The translations under genes and the position numbers were made by a program. A DNA stretch of 64,000 nt, taken from NCBI GenBank assembly GCA_003150235.1, contig QAMW01000017.1:62001-126000 (forward strand), written 5' to 3'. Below the pieces are notes generated by a model. The model ran no database searches, had not been told where the DNA came from, and saw only the letters and a program-made list of their open reading frames with translations. Numbering within the stretch: the stretch's first letter is position 1; each line of letters starts with the position of its first letter. Positions 1 through 9,557 of this stretch are shown here, one piece after another. Origin of the DNA: Bacteroidales bacterium (GTDB lineage Bacteria > Bacteroidota > Bacteroidia > Bacteroidales > Muribaculaceae).

Positions 1-956
1 ACGTTGGCTGTGCGCCATATATTGAACTCGCTGTCATACTTGAATCCGTTGAACGCCGGTTCGCCTTCAAGACCAAGTATGTAGTGCCATGCGATATTGC
101 CGTTGTCGATTGACAGTTCGATATTGTCGTTGGTAATCGAGTGTACCTTGAACTTCGGGTTGTCGTAAGCCTCGGTGAAAGGCAGGTAGCCGAGCAGGGT
201 GCCTTTGGGGAACACGAGGAACATGTCGGTGCCTTCGGTCACAAGCTGGAACGTGGTCTCGTTAAGTTGCGCGGGTGCCGAGAAGTCCACGCCGTCATTG
301 GGATTGGTGTCGGAGTAAGGGGGAAGCGATGTGATGCCGGTGTTCACGTAGATTGTGCCGCTTGTACCGGGGTCGTAGGTGTACTTGCCCGATGACGTGC
401 CGCCGTTTTCAGCGAAGATGAAGCGGTTTTCATACATGCCCACACCCTCTTTGTTGTGGGGGTCGGCACTCCACCATTCCAGTCCTTCAGTCCCGGAAGG
501 TCCGCATCCGAGGTGACCCTGGAGGTCGGCGGCAAACATCCATGTCTTGCTGTCGCCGTTGGTGAGTCGGCGCATGTAGGGAGCATAATCCACGAGAGTG
601 TTCTCGATATTTATCTCCACTACCTTCGAGCCTTTTGAGATACCGTTGCGGTTACCCATCCTCACTTCAACCTGGTATGTGCCGGCGACAGTGATGATGC
701 CTTTGCACACCGGGCGCGTGGAGATATCCTGCTTGGTGTCGCTTGTGTGGATTGTCCACACCGGGTAATATCCGGGATTGTTGAGGGTGAGTGTGTACTC
801 GTTGGTCTCCTGGTCAACGGTCACTGTCACGTTGATGTCGCTTGCCTCCGGGATGGCATTGGGGTCGACTGTGTCAAACTTGTCGGGGGAGCAGCCCGTA
901 AGGCTGAGTCCGAGCAGTAAGCCGAGCGAAATTATGCTGTTGAATATCTTTTTCAT
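1..956 (-). CDS. Putative surface glycan-binding lipoprotein of the beta-glucan locus (3' end outside window)
   Basis: This reads from ATG at 956 to the window edge (about 318 codons) with no stop. The N-terminus is a lipoprotein signal peptide with lipobox LSLTGC, so it should be anchored in the outer membrane. Residues about 35-120 look like a PKD/Ig-like beta-sandwich. The rest is Trp/Gly-rich (for example GLEWWSADPH) without catalytic motifs I recognise. It follows susD by 27 bp on the same strand. In Bacteroidetes loci this position usually holds the surface glycan-binding protein (SGBP) that captures polysaccharide for the SusCD transporter, and that role is inferred from position and lipidation. 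The C-terminus is missing, so a fused enzyme domain cannot be excluded. Confidence 0.7.
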   Translation of the reverse strand, partial: MKKIFNSIISLGLLLGLSLTGCSPDKFDTVDPNAIPEASDINVTVTVDQETNEYTLTLNNPGYYPVWTIHTSDTKQDISTRPVCKGIITVAGTYQVEVRMGNRNGISKGSKVVEINIENTLVDYAPYMRRLTNGDSKTWMFAADLQGHLGCGPSGTEGLEWWSADPHNKEGVGMYENRFIFAENGGTSSGKYTYDPGTSGTIYVNTGITSLPPYSDTNPNDGVDFSAPAQLNETTFQLVTEGTDMFLVFPKGTLLGYLPFTEAYDNPKFKVHSITNDNIELSIDNGNIAWHYILGLEGEPAFNGFKYDSEFNIWRTAN

Positions 957-983
957 CTTATGTGATTTTCTGGATATTGATTT

Positions 984-2513
984 TTAGTAGTTGTTCTGTT
1001 TGAGTGTGCCCTGAGCCTTGTCGATTTCGCTCTGCGGTATCGGCAGATATTTCTTCGACTCGCTCCAGGTGTTTGTGCGGTAGCCGTACTGGTCGGGCAC
1101 GAGTACTGTGGCAGCCTTGCCTGTGCGGATAAGGTCCCAGTAACGCTTGCCTTCGCCTACAAATTCAAGGTGACGTTCCTCGATTACATTGTCGAGAGTG
1201 GCGGGTATCGAGGCTACGCCTGCACGGCTGCGCACCTTATCGAGATAATCCTGCGCGCTTCCGGCGCCGGCTCCGCGGAGTATCAGTTCGGCTGCGTTGA
1301 GCAGGGTCTCGGAGTAGCGGTAGATGCGGAGATTGTTGTTCCAGTTAAGTTCGGGAGAAGCTTTCTGGTCGGCGTTGTTGCCGGTGATTGCCACATATTT
1401 CTCAAGGAAGAAACCGGTGTCCTGATAACGCTTGTTATAGCTTGCGCCCACGGCTCCGGCGTTCCAGCAGGTAGCGTCGCGGCGTGTGTCGCCTTCCTCA
1501 TAGCGGTCGTAGGTTTCCTGACGTACCGGGCAGAAGCCCCAGCCGCCATCATGTCCGTCGGTACCTCCAGGCCAGTTATTCGGGCTGAGAAGGTTGGGCA
1601 GCACTGTGCCGCCTGCCGCAAGGGGCGAACCCCAGTCGCGTATCGCGTTGTCATCCTTGTAGTTTACCTCAAATATCGATTCGGAGGTCCATTCGCCATC
1701 CTCCTTGAAGATGTTGGCGTAGTCGGGGTTGAGGTCGTAGGCAGGCTCGTTGATGATTTCGGTCATGTATTTGAGGGCGGTAGGATAGCGTTCCTCGTCG
1801 TTCTGATACATCACGATTTCAGAGTAGAGCATGTATGCCATCGCCTTGGTCACGCGACCGAGGTTGGCATCGGTCTCGGTCATGGGGAGTGCGTCGAGGG
1901 CGATTGCCTTTTCGAGGTCGGCGATCATGAAGTCGTACACCTCGTCGGCGGTATATTGTGTGCCGAGATAGGGCGCGCCTTCAAAGTTGGTCTCGAAATA
2001 GACCACGTTGCCCCAGAATTTCCACAGCCAGTTGTAATAGAACACGCGGAGAGTCCTTACTTGTGCCTCGTAGTAGTCGTGATTCTTCTGTGACATGTCG
2101 GGTATGCCGTTTGCCATGTAACCCATCACGTCGTTGCAACGCTTGATACCGCTGTAGGCATCGGTCCACAGACCTGAGATTACAGCATTGGGGCGCGCTT
2201 CGAAGTTCATCATGTAGTGCCAGTTGGCGTTGTCGGTCTTGTCCGAACCGCCGATCCAGAAGTCATCAGCCATGATGTCGCTCATGATGTTGACGGGATT
2301 GTATTCATCCATTGCCCAGTCGGGCCAGTGCAGGGGGTCGTATGCCGCCACGACAGCCTCGGCGATATGGGCGTCGGTGGTGAAATACTCGTCGATGGTG
2401 GTCTGTGTAGGCGACTTCACATCAAGAAACGAGTCGGAACATCCGGTGAGGGTCAGTGCTGCGGTAAACAGTGCTGACGCGATATATTTATAGTTTTTCA
2501 TCTTATTATTCAT
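984..2513 (-). CDS. SusD-like nutrient-binding outer membrane lipoprotein (beta-glucan locus)
   Basis: About 505-509 aa. Possible starts are ATG at 2513 or 2501; both lie just after the susC stop at 2528, and the second puts the signal peptide (KNYKYIASALFTAALTLTGC) right at the start. The lipobox is LTGC. The SusD/RagB fold is supported by N-terminal helical TPR-like segments, by the region from YYEAQVRTLRVFYYNWLWKF onward, and by the C-terminal signature RHLEFVGEGKRYWDLIRTGK. It should cap the SusC barrel and bind the glycan. The gene is tightly linked to susC and precedes the putative SGBP gene. The specific glycan is inferred from the GH16/GH3 neighbours. Confidence 0.95.
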   Translation of the reverse strand: MNNKMKNYKYIASALFTAALTLTGCSDSFLDVKSPTQTTIDEYFTTDAHIAEAVVAAYDPLHWPDWAMDEYNPVNIMSDIMADDFWIGGSDKTDNANWHYMMNFEARPNAVISGLWTDAYSGIKRCNDVMGYMANGIPDMSQKNHDYYEAQVRTLRVFYYNWLWKFWGNVVYFETNFEGAPYLGTQYTADEVYDFMIADLEKAIALDALPMTETDANLGRVTKAMAYMLYSEIVMYQNDEERYPTALKYMTEIINEPAYDLNPDYANIFKEDGEWTSESIFEVNYKDDNAIRDWGSPLAAGGTVLPNLLSPNNWPGGTDGHDGGWGFCPVRQETYDRYEEGDTRRDATCWNAGAVGASYNKRYQDTGFFLEKYVAITGNNADQKASPELNWNNNLRIYRYSETLLNAAELILRGAGAGSAQDYLDKVRSRAGVASIPATLDNVIEERHLEFVGEGKRYWDLIRTGKAATVLVPDQYGYRTNTWSESKKYLPIPQSEIDKAQGTLKQNNY

Positions 2514-2527
2514 GATTTTAGCGATGA

Positions 2528-5500
2528 TTAGAATTGAATGTTGAAGCCTACTGTCCATACACGCGGCTGCGGGTAGACACCGTAGTCGATGCCGAGTGAT
2601 CTGCCGCCCGATGAGATTTCGGGGTCAAATCCGTGATACTTGGTCCAGGTGAAGAGATTCTCGGCTGATACGTAGACGCGGAAGTTTTCCACTGCGACCT
2701 TGCGGGTGAGCTGGCGCGGGAGGGTGTAGCTCAACATTATGTTTTTCAGGCGCATGTAGTCGCCGTCGTAGATAAGGAGGTCGGATGACACCCAGTTTCT
2801 GCCGTCGCCGCGTACATAGCGCGGTATGCGGTTGGATGTGCCTTCACCAGTCCAGCGTCCGAGCATCCATGAGGGGAGGTTGGAGGCTACGGCGTCGATA
2901 CGGCGGGTCGCATCGAAGATGTCGTTACCTGCAGTGCCCTGGAACATCGCGCTGAGCGCTATCCCTTTCCATTGTACGTTGACATTGAAGCCATAAGTCC
3001 AGTCGGGCATGCCCTTACCGATTTTTGTACGGTCATTTTCGGTGAGCTGACCGTCACCGTCCGTATCCACGAAGCGTACGTCGCCCGGTACCGCGTCGGT
3101 GAAGTAACCGCCGGTGTATTTGGCGTTGTATGCATCGGCTTCAGCCTGGTTCTGGATGATGCCGTCGGTCTTGAAACCGTAGAAGAAGGGGAAGGGGAGT
3201 CCGTTCTGTGCGCGGGTGATGGCGCCTGTGCCCTGGAAAGAGTCAAGGTTTGCCCATCCTTCTGAATTACCATAGTCGATAAGTTTGTTCTTGAGATAGG
3301 TGAGGTTGCCTCCTACGCCGAAGATCCAGTCTCCTACTGCAAGGTTGTAGTTGAGTTCCATTTCTACACCGGAGTTTTCCATCTTGCCGACATTACCCAC
3401 AGGTACTGATTCGCCTACATAGGCGGGTACCTGCATGTTCATCAGCATGCCGTCGGTGCGCTTGTTGTAGTAGTCGACACTGAATGTCAAAGCGTTGTTG
3501 AGGAAGCTGAGGTCGATACCCACGTCGGTCTGGGTCGACTCTTCCCAGCGGAGATTCTTGTTGGGGAGGATGGATGCCTTCACGCCGTTGACCACTGTCT
3601 CGTCACGACCGAAGATGGCGTTGTTGCCAGAGCTTGCGAGGGCGATGTAAAGGAAGTCGCCGATGTTTTCGTTACCGTTCTTACCCCAGGAGAAGCGAAC
3701 CTTGGCGTTGTTCCACCATTCGGGGAAGATATCTTTCATGTAAGGCTCGTTCTGGATGTTCCATCCGAGAGAGAATGAGGGGAATGTAGCCCAGTGGTTG
3801 TTGGAACCGAAGCGGCTTGAACCGTCGCGGCGTATGGTAGCCTGTACCATATAGCGGGCATCGTAGTCATAGCTTACACGGGCGAAGAGTGAGGCAAGTT
3901 TTGCCTTGGCGTTGGGTGCGCCCGATGAACTTTGGTCTCCTTCGGCTGCCTGACCGGTTGATGCGTCGATATAGGGACGGTTATAGTCGATGATGTTGTT
4001 GCGGGCGCCGGAGAGGTATGAGCCGCTGCTCTGCTTTGCCGACTGACCGAGGAGTATCGAGAAGTTGTGGTCGCCTATGCTCTTGTCGTAGCTGAGGGTG
4101 TTTTCAAGCTGCCATACTGTACCCTGGCTTTTTGACGAGTATGCCGATGAGAAAGTCTGGCTTGCGCCCGAGCGTAGATAATATTCCTTGGTATAGCCGT
4201 CGTTACCCCAGAATGAGAGGTCGGCGCCGTAGCTGATGCGGTATTTAAGGTTGTCCCAGATCTGGAGTTCGCCGATGAAGTTGCCTACAAACTTGTGGCT
4301 CCATCCCTTGTCGCCGGGGAGTGACATATTGGCGATGGGGTTTGCCATTTCCTGATAGCTGCCGAACACTTCGGGATTGGTCAGAAGAAGTCCGTTGGCT
4401 CCGTAAAGAGGCACATAATTTACATTGTCCTTATAATAGTCCAGCTGCTGCTTTGCGAGGTCGCCTTCGAGATAGGGGGTAAGTATCGGGGAGATTGAGA
4501 GCGCCGAGCCGAGCGGAGAACCCCAGGTGGAGTTGGTCTCGATACCTTTGCTCTTTACGCGGGCGTAAGAAGCGTTGACAGTGACTTTGAGGTTGTTGAG
4601 GAAGTTGCGGTTCTTTGACTCATCAAATACGGTGTAGGTGTTGTTGCTGCGGAGTGTGAGACGCTGATAGTTGGAGCGGTCGAAGTTTCCGCCGATTATA
4701 CCTTCCTGGGTATAGTAGCCGAGCGAGAGGAAGTAGTTTACCTTTTCCGATGCGCCGCTGATACTTACCTGATGATTCATCACGGGGGCGTTGTCATTGA
4801 ACACTGCATCCTGCCAGTCAAATCCTTCGCCGTAGGAATAGGGGTCGGCGTAAGGTGCGGCGATACCGGCGTTGAGCGAGCCTTCATTCATCATGACGGC
4901 ATATTCGGTGGCGTTGAGCACGTCGCGGTGTTTCCATGCGGTCTGCCATCCGTAAGAGAAGTCGTAGGTGATGTTGGTTCTGCCTTTGCTTCCGCTCTTG
5001 GTGGTGACAAGGATTACACCGTTGGCTGCGCGGGCACCGTAGACAGCGCCCGAAGCGGCGTCTTTAAGCACCTCGATTGACTGGATATCGCTGGGGTTGA
5101 GGTAGTCGAGGCCGCCTTCGATAGGCATACCGTCAACGATGTAGAGAGGGTCGGAATTGTTGATTGTACCTATACCGCGCACTCTTACACGTGCGGCAGC
5201 TCCGGGCTGACCTGACGATGAGGTGACGGTGACGCCGGAGGTAAGACCCTTGAGGGCGTTGTCCATACGCACCGGTGCGGTAAGCGATAGTTTTTCGTCA
5301 TCGATTTTTGAGATGGCGGCGGTGACCACGCTCTTGCGCTGTGTGCCGTAACCTACGGCAACTACTTCATCAAGCATGGTCGCATCTTCGTGAAGCACGA
5401 TGTCGAGCGGAGTGGAGTCGGTCACCTTGACTGACTGCTGTTTGTAGCCCACATATTTGAACTCGATTACCGAGCCTTCAGGGGCGGTGAGGGCGAAGCC

Positions 5501-5671
5501 GCCGTCTATGTCGGTCGATACACCGTTGGAGGTGCCTTTGACCATTACGGTCGCGCCGATGAGCGGCTCGCCGTCAGACGCAGCTGTTACTGTACCTGTG
5601 ACATTGATATCCTTTGCATTGGCGCAGAGGACTGTCAATATCGAAATCAGAAATAATGACAATTTTTTCAT
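2528..5671 (-). CDS. SusC-like TonB-dependent glycan importer (beta-glucan locus)
   Basis: A 1047-aa outer-membrane transporter. It has a signal peptide (MKKLSLFLISILTVLCANA), a carboxypeptidase-regulatory-like domain at about 22-100 (start DINVTGTVTAASDGEPLIGA), the DEVVAVGYG segment typical of SusC proteins, a TonB plug at about 115-230 with VRVRGIGTINNSDPLYIVDG, then a 22-strand barrel ending in a Phe (VGFNIQF). It imports oligosaccharides released at the surface, with TonB energy. Transcribed after the GH3 gene with a 44-bp gap and followed directly by susD. The reading frame is intact, unlike the second susC in this window. Confidence 0.96.
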   Translation of the reverse strand: MKKLSLFLISILTVLCANAKDINVTGTVTAASDGEPLIGATVMVKGTSNGVSTDIDGGFALTAPEGSVIEFKYVGYKQQSVKVTDSTPLDIVLHEDATMLDEVVAVGYGTQRKSVVTAAISKIDDEKLSLTAPVRMDNALKGLTSGVTVTSSSGQPGAAARVRVRGIGTINNSDPLYIVDGMPIEGGLDYLNPSDIQSIEVLKDAASGAVYGARAANGVILVTTKSGSKGRTNITYDFSYGWQTAWKHRDVLNATEYAVMMNEGSLNAGIAAPYADPYSYGEGFDWQDAVFNDNAPVMNHQVSISGASEKVNYFLSLGYYTQEGIIGGNFDRSNYQRLTLRSNNTYTVFDESKNRNFLNNLKVTVNASYARVKSKGIETNSTWGSPLGSALSISPILTPYLEGDLAKQQLDYYKDNVNYVPLYGANGLLLTNPEVFGSYQEMANPIANMSLPGDKGWSHKFVGNFIGELQIWDNLKYRISYGADLSFWGNDGYTKEYYLRSGASQTFSSAYSSKSQGTVWQLENTLSYDKSIGDHNFSILLGQSAKQSSGSYLSGARNNIIDYNRPYIDASTGQAAEGDQSSSGAPNAKAKLASLFARVSYDYDARYMVQATIRRDGSSRFGSNNHWATFPSFSLGWNIQNEPYMKDIFPEWWNNAKVRFSWGKNGNENIGDFLYIALASSGNNAIFGRDETVVNGVKASILPNKNLRWEESTQTDVGIDLSFLNNALTFSVDYYNKRTDGMLMNMQVPAYVGESVPVGNVGKMENSGVEMELNYNLAVGDWIFGVGGNLTYLKNKLIDYGNSEGWANLDSFQGTGAITRAQNGLPFPFFYGFKTDGIIQNQAEADAYNAKYTGGYFTDAVPGDVRFVDTDGDGQLTENDRTKIGKGMPDWTYGFNVNVQWKGIALSAMFQGTAGNDIFDATRRIDAVASNLPSWMLGRWTGEGTSNRIPRYVRGDGRNWVSSDLLIYDGDYMRLKNIMLSYTLPRQLTRKVAVENFRVYVSAENLFTWTKYHGFDPEISSGGRSLGIDYGVYPQPRVWTVGFNIQF

Positions 5672-5715
5672 TGCATCATGGTTTTAGGTAATTATTGGTT
5701 TGTTTATTTGGTTGA

Positions 5716-7998
5716 TTATTCAACTGTGAAGGGTGTGGAAAGAGCGCAGTCGCTGTCACCGCCTATCCAGAGGGTGAAGTCGCCCGGCTCGACTTTCTTG
5801 GTCATGTCGGCTCCATAGAAAGCGAGGTCGCTGACCGAAAGGTTGAAAGTGACGGTGGTAGACTCGCCGGGAGCAAGCGTGACGCGCTTGAATCCTTTCA
5901 GCTCCTTGACAGGGCGGGTGACCGATCCGGCATGATCGCGGATATATAATTGTGCTACCTCCGTAGCCTTGTGCTTGCCGCTGTTGGTGAGGGTTGCGCT
6001 TGCGGTTATGCAGTCATCCTTTGTATAGGCGTTTTTATCGATGGAGATATCGGAATAGTCAAATTTACCGTAGGAAAGACCGTAGCCGAAGGGGAAGAGC
6101 GGACCGAATCCGGCATCAAGCCAGTAGGATGTGTTGCCGAGTGACGTCTGTCCTCCTTCCTGAGGTATGTCGTCGATAAGGGTTTCCGTGCCGTGGGCGG
6201 GACGGCTGCCTGCATTCTTGCTGTAATAGATGGGTATCTGACCTACTGCGGCAGGGAAGGTGACAGGAGTCTTGCCGCTCGGGCTTTCCTTGCCGAAAAT
6301 AAGGTCGGCAAGTGCCGGACCTCCCATTGTACCGGGGTGGAATGAGTAGAGAAGTGCGTCAGACTCGTCAAGCTGCTTCTTGATTGTGAGCGGTCGACCT
6401 GCCATTACCACGGTAACGAGCGGTTTGCCGGTGCGTGAAAGGGCTTCGATGAGTTTGCCCTGTGCGCCTACAAGATTGAGGTCGGCAAGACAGTGAGCCT
6501 CGCCGGAAAGGATTGATTCCTCACCCACGACAGCGATGACGGCATCGACACCGCGCGCTGCGTTTACAGCACGGGATATACCTGCCTCGTTCTTGTCACG
6601 GCTGTAACCGAGTGCGGGTTCATAGACTACGGTCACGTCATCGCCGTACTCGTTGCGGAGCGCGTCAAGAAGGGTGACAGTGCGGTCTTTTTCGCCGTCA
6701 AACACCCATGTGCCCATCTGGTCATGATGCGCATCGGCAAGCGGGCCGGTGAGGAGTATTCGTTTTACACCCGAAGATAGCGGAAGCACGTCATTGTCGT
6801 TTTTGAGAAGTATCGCGCTCTTGACGGCAGCCTCTTTTGCGGCGGCAAGATGCTCGTCGCAATATTTCACTTCCTGCGGGGTCACGACATAGGGGTTGTC
6901 GAAGAGTCCGAGCATGAATTTCACGCGTAGTATGTTGGCGACGGAACGGTCGATGTCAGCCATGTTGATTTTGCCCTCGTCGAGAAGTTCCTTGATATGG
7001 GCGATATAGGTGCCGCTCTCCATCTCCATGTCTACGCCGGCGTTGAAGCCTTTCATTGCGGCTTCTTTGTTGTCGGCGCAGAAACCGTGGTTGACCATCT
7101 CACCTACGCTTGCCCAGTCAGAGACGACGAAGCCTTTGAAGCCCCATTCGCCACGGAGTATGTCGGTGAGCACAAACTTGTTGCCCGACGCCGGCACTCC
7201 GTCATTGTCGTTGAACGATGACATATAAGTGAGGCATCCCGCCTTGCATGCTTCCTCGAAGGGAGGCAGATAGACGTTGCGGAGAAGACGCTCGGGAATG
7301 AAGGTGGAATTGTAGTCACGGCCCGACTCGCTGGCTCCATACCCTACAAAATGCTTGGCACATGCCGCCATAGAGGTCGGGTCGGTGAGGTCTTCACCCT
7401 GAAAACCTCTTACCATGGCGCGTGACATGAGGCTGGTGAGATATACATCCTCGCCGCAGCCTTCGGCGATGCGTCCCCAGCGCGGGTCGCGGGCTATGTC
7501 GATCATCGGGGCGAAGGTCCAGCGGATGCCGTCGCTTGACGCCTCGATGGCGGCGATTCGCGCTCCTTGCTCCACTACAGTGGTGTCAAAGGTCGCAGCC
7601 TGTCCGAGCGGTATCGGGAAAATGGTCTTGTAGCCGTGAATCACATCGCGAGATATGAGGAGGGGAATGCCGAGACGCGAGCGGTTCATGGCGACACGCT
7701 GCATGCTGTCGGCATCGGCAGCCGAAGGCACGTTGAGCAACGAGCCTATATTGCCGGCGGTAATCTGTTCGGTGAAAAGGGCGAGCGCGTCATCGCCTCC
7801 CCACATGCTCCGCTGATTGAGCTGACCGATTTTTTCGTCAAGCGTCATCTGTGACAGGAGGTTTTCTACTCTTTCTTCCACAGGTCGGGTGGCATCTTTA
7901 TACAGGTTTTTGTCACCTGTGCCGCTGCATCCGGCAAGCAGAGCAGTAATGCCGATTACGCTTGCTCCGGCAAGCATAAGTCTGGTAATGCTGTTCAT
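5716..7998 (-). CDS. GH3 beta-glucosidase lipoprotein
   Basis: A 760-aa glycoside hydrolase family 3 protein. It has a lipobox LLAGC (Cys24), a (beta/alpha)8 domain at about 35-360 with the GH3 signature around GFKGFVVSDW (nucleophile Asp294) and the KHF motif at about 215-217, an alpha/beta sandwich domain with VVGEESILSGEAHC (region of the acid/base Glu), and a C-terminal fibronectin-III-like domain (TEVAQLYIRD, PVKELKGF). It probably releases glucose from beta-linked gluco-oligosaccharides in the periplasm or at the membrane. The start at 7998 lies 15 bp from the GH16 stop, so they are co-transcribed. The beta-1,3 or mixed-linkage preference is inferred from GH16. Confidence 0.95.
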   Translation of the reverse strand: MNSITRLMLAGASVIGITALLAGCSGTGDKNLYKDATRPVEERVENLLSQMTLDEKIGQLNQRSMWGGDDALALFTEQITAGNIGSLLNVPSAADADSMQRVAMNRSRLGIPLLISRDVIHGYKTIFPIPLGQAATFDTTVVEQGARIAAIEASSDGIRWTFAPMIDIARDPRWGRIAEGCGEDVYLTSLMSRAMVRGFQGEDLTDPTSMAACAKHFVGYGASESGRDYNSTFIPERLLRNVYLPPFEEACKAGCLTYMSSFNDNDGVPASGNKFVLTDILRGEWGFKGFVVSDWASVGEMVNHGFCADNKEAAMKGFNAGVDMEMESGTYIAHIKELLDEGKINMADIDRSVANILRVKFMLGLFDNPYVVTPQEVKYCDEHLAAAKEAAVKSAILLKNDNDVLPLSSGVKRILLTGPLADAHHDQMGTWVFDGEKDRTVTLLDALRNEYGDDVTVVYEPALGYSRDKNEAGISRAVNAARGVDAVIAVVGEESILSGEAHCLADLNLVGAQGKLIEALSRTGKPLVTVVMAGRPLTIKKQLDESDALLYSFHPGTMGGPALADLIFGKESPSGKTPVTFPAAVGQIPIYYSKNAGSRPAHGTETLIDDIPQEGGQTSLGNTSYWLDAGFGPLFPFGYGLSYGKFDYSDISIDKNAYTKDDCITASATLTNSGKHKATEVAQLYIRDHAGSVTRPVKELKGFKRVTLAPGESTTVTFNLSVSDLAFYGADMTKKVEPGDFTLWIGGDSDCALSTPFTVE

Positions 7999-8013
7999 GA
8001 TGATAAATTATGG

Positions 8014-9384
8014 TTAGTTCTTCTGAAATACTCTTACATAGTCAATTTCGTAGGTAGCGGGCAGCGCGCTTTCATCCACGCCGTTCATGCCGCCCCAGTC
8101 GCCACCCCAGGCAAGATTGAGCTTCAGACCGAAATTCTTGTTGAAAGGCCATGTTTTAGGGTCACCGGCATGGTCATTGGGGAAGTTGAGCAGCAGTTTG
8201 CCATCTACGTAGGTCTTGATATAATCCTCTGTCCATTCGAGTGCATAGACATGAAACTCGTCTTCCGCTCCTGGGGTCAGGACTTCATTGGTCTTTTGTG
8301 TGCCTATTGTGTGGTTATAGGCTGTGCAATGGATTGAAGATGAGGTACGGTTAGGGTTGACGCCTACTTCTTCCATGATGTCAATCTCGCCACATGCGGG
8401 CCAGTTGTCGCCACCTGTCTGAGGCATCATCCAGAATGCCGGCCATGTGCCTTTGCCTTTCGGCAGCTTAAGACGGGCTTCAAAGTAGCCGTAAGTCCAG
8501 TAGGTAGAGGTATTGATACGTGCCGACCATACTTCGTTGCCTACCTTTACGGCATGGATTTTCAACATTCCGTCGGCGACTTCAGCAGTGACGACACCGT
8601 CGCGTTTGCCTTTTATGTAGCGCTGAAGCTCATTGTTGACACGACCCGGATCCCATACTTCATACCACCATTTTGACTCGTCGGGCATAGTCAGTGCAGG
8701 GTCGTTGAATTCGTCGTTCCATACAAGTGTGTAACCCTCGGGTGTTACGATTTCATCGCTAAGCTGTGAAATCTCCAGCTCGGCTGACCCTCCGGTATAG
8801 TTGATTGTGACAACGGCTTTGCGGGTGGATGCACCTTCGTTTTTATCACAGGTCACGGTAAGCGCGTCATTGTTGGCGGCTGTGGCGTGACACCATGCTT
8901 CCGACGATGTCGCTGTCCACGCAACATTGGAGGTGACATTAACCGATGCCGATGATTGCTGTGCGCCGAAAGTGAGTGCTTTAGTTGACAGTATCACCGA
9001 CGGTTTTGCCGTCTGGGTGAGGGTAAAGCTTTTTGTGGCACGGTTGGCGGTTGTCACCACTAACTCGGCTGTACGGGTGTCAATTCCGGCGTTTGCGCCG
9101 ACAGTCACCTTTATCTCGGTGTCGACGTTTTTCACTCCTCCTGTCGGGAAAAGCGTACACCAGTCGGCTGATGTTGCGATGCTCCAGTCGGAATCGGCTT
9201 TTATATTAATTACTACGGTCTGTGCATCGGCACCAATCTCCATGTCGGCGGGATTGATGGTGATTGTCGCCGGATTGTCGGATGGATTCGACGGCTTCGG
9301 CTCATCGTTTGAACTGCTGCCGCAGCTGAAAAATGATGCGGTCAGTAACAGTGATGTAAGGAAATAAGATTTTGTTATTTTCAT
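8014..9384 (-). CDS. GH16 endo-beta-glucanase (laminarinase/lichenase type) with two BACON domains
   Basis: 456 aa from ATG at 9384 (MKITKSYFLTSL), with a lipobox-like SFFSC, so a surface lipoprotein. Two BACON domains follow (about 36-126 and 128-209, with WSIATSADWC and WTATSSEAWC). The GH16 domain runs from about 217 to the end with the catalytic motif EIDIME (Glu333, Asp335, Glu338). The extra Met in this motif is the beta-bulge form found in laminarinases and lichenases rather than carrageenases or xyloglucanases. An in-frame upstream ATG at 9411 overlaps the probable -7 promoter box, so the shorter start is preferred. It is the first gene of the beta-glucan operon, next to a repeat-rich upstream region. 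Confidence 0.93.
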   Translation of the reverse strand: MKITKSYFLTSLLLTASFFSCGSSSNDEPKPSNPSDNPATITINPADMEIGADAQTVVINIKADSDWSIATSADWCTLFPTGGVKNVDTEIKVTVGANAGIDTRTAELVVTTANRATKSFTLTQTAKPSVILSTKALTFGAQQSSASVNVTSNVAWTATSSEAWCHATAANNDALTVTCDKNEGASTRKAVVTINYTGGSAELEISQLSDEIVTPEGYTLVWNDEFNDPALTMPDESKWWYEVWDPGRVNNELQRYIKGKRDGVVTAEVADGMLKIHAVKVGNEVWSARINTSTYWTYGYFEARLKLPKGKGTWPAFWMMPQTGGDNWPACGEIDIMEEVGVNPNRTSSSIHCTAYNHTIGTQKTNEVLTPGAEDEFHVYALEWTEDYIKTYVDGKLLLNFPNDHAGDPKTWPFNKNFGLKLNLAWGGDWGGMNGVDESALPATYEIDYVRVFQKN

Positions 9385-9408
9385 GATAACGGTTGGTTGA
9401 ATTTTCCG

Positions 9409-9416
9409 CAAAAGTA
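9409..9416 (-). promoter_or_regulatory. Probable -7 box of the beta-glucan operon
   Basis: On the minus strand this reads TACTTTTG, a match to the Bacteroidetes -7 consensus TAnnTTTG, 24 bp upstream of the GH16 start codon. No TTTG -33 box stands at the expected distance, which fits an activator-dependent promoter. Confidence 0.55.
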
Positions 9417-9458
9417 TCGGGTGAAAAATTTTTATTTAAGGTTTTTGACCATTCACGA

Positions 9459-9553
9459 TTACGTCAAAGCACTAATTTTAATACGTCAAAATTACGTCAT
9501 TAAAACGTAACTTATGATGGATTAGATTTCTATAAAAATTAAGTGTTACGTCT
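9459..9553. promoter_or_regulatory. Cluster of TTACGTC direct repeats, candidate operator of the beta-glucan locus
   Basis: TACGTCA occurs at 9460, 9482 and 9493, and a fourth TACGTC at 9547. Start-to-start distances are 22, 11 and 54 bp, close to whole turns of the helix, so the sites face the same side of the DNA. They lie between the regulator gene's stop and the GH16 promoter and are AT-rich around. Binding by the neighbouring LuxR-type regulator is inference. Confidence 0.5.
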
Positions 9554-9557
9554 ACAC

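Noticed and set aside
1170..2093. 307-codon open frame on the plus strand opposite susD
   Set aside because: It is antisense to a clear SusD, has no ribosome site or recognisable domain, and its low-complexity Val/Gly/His-rich product is typical of the mirror frame of GC-rich genes.
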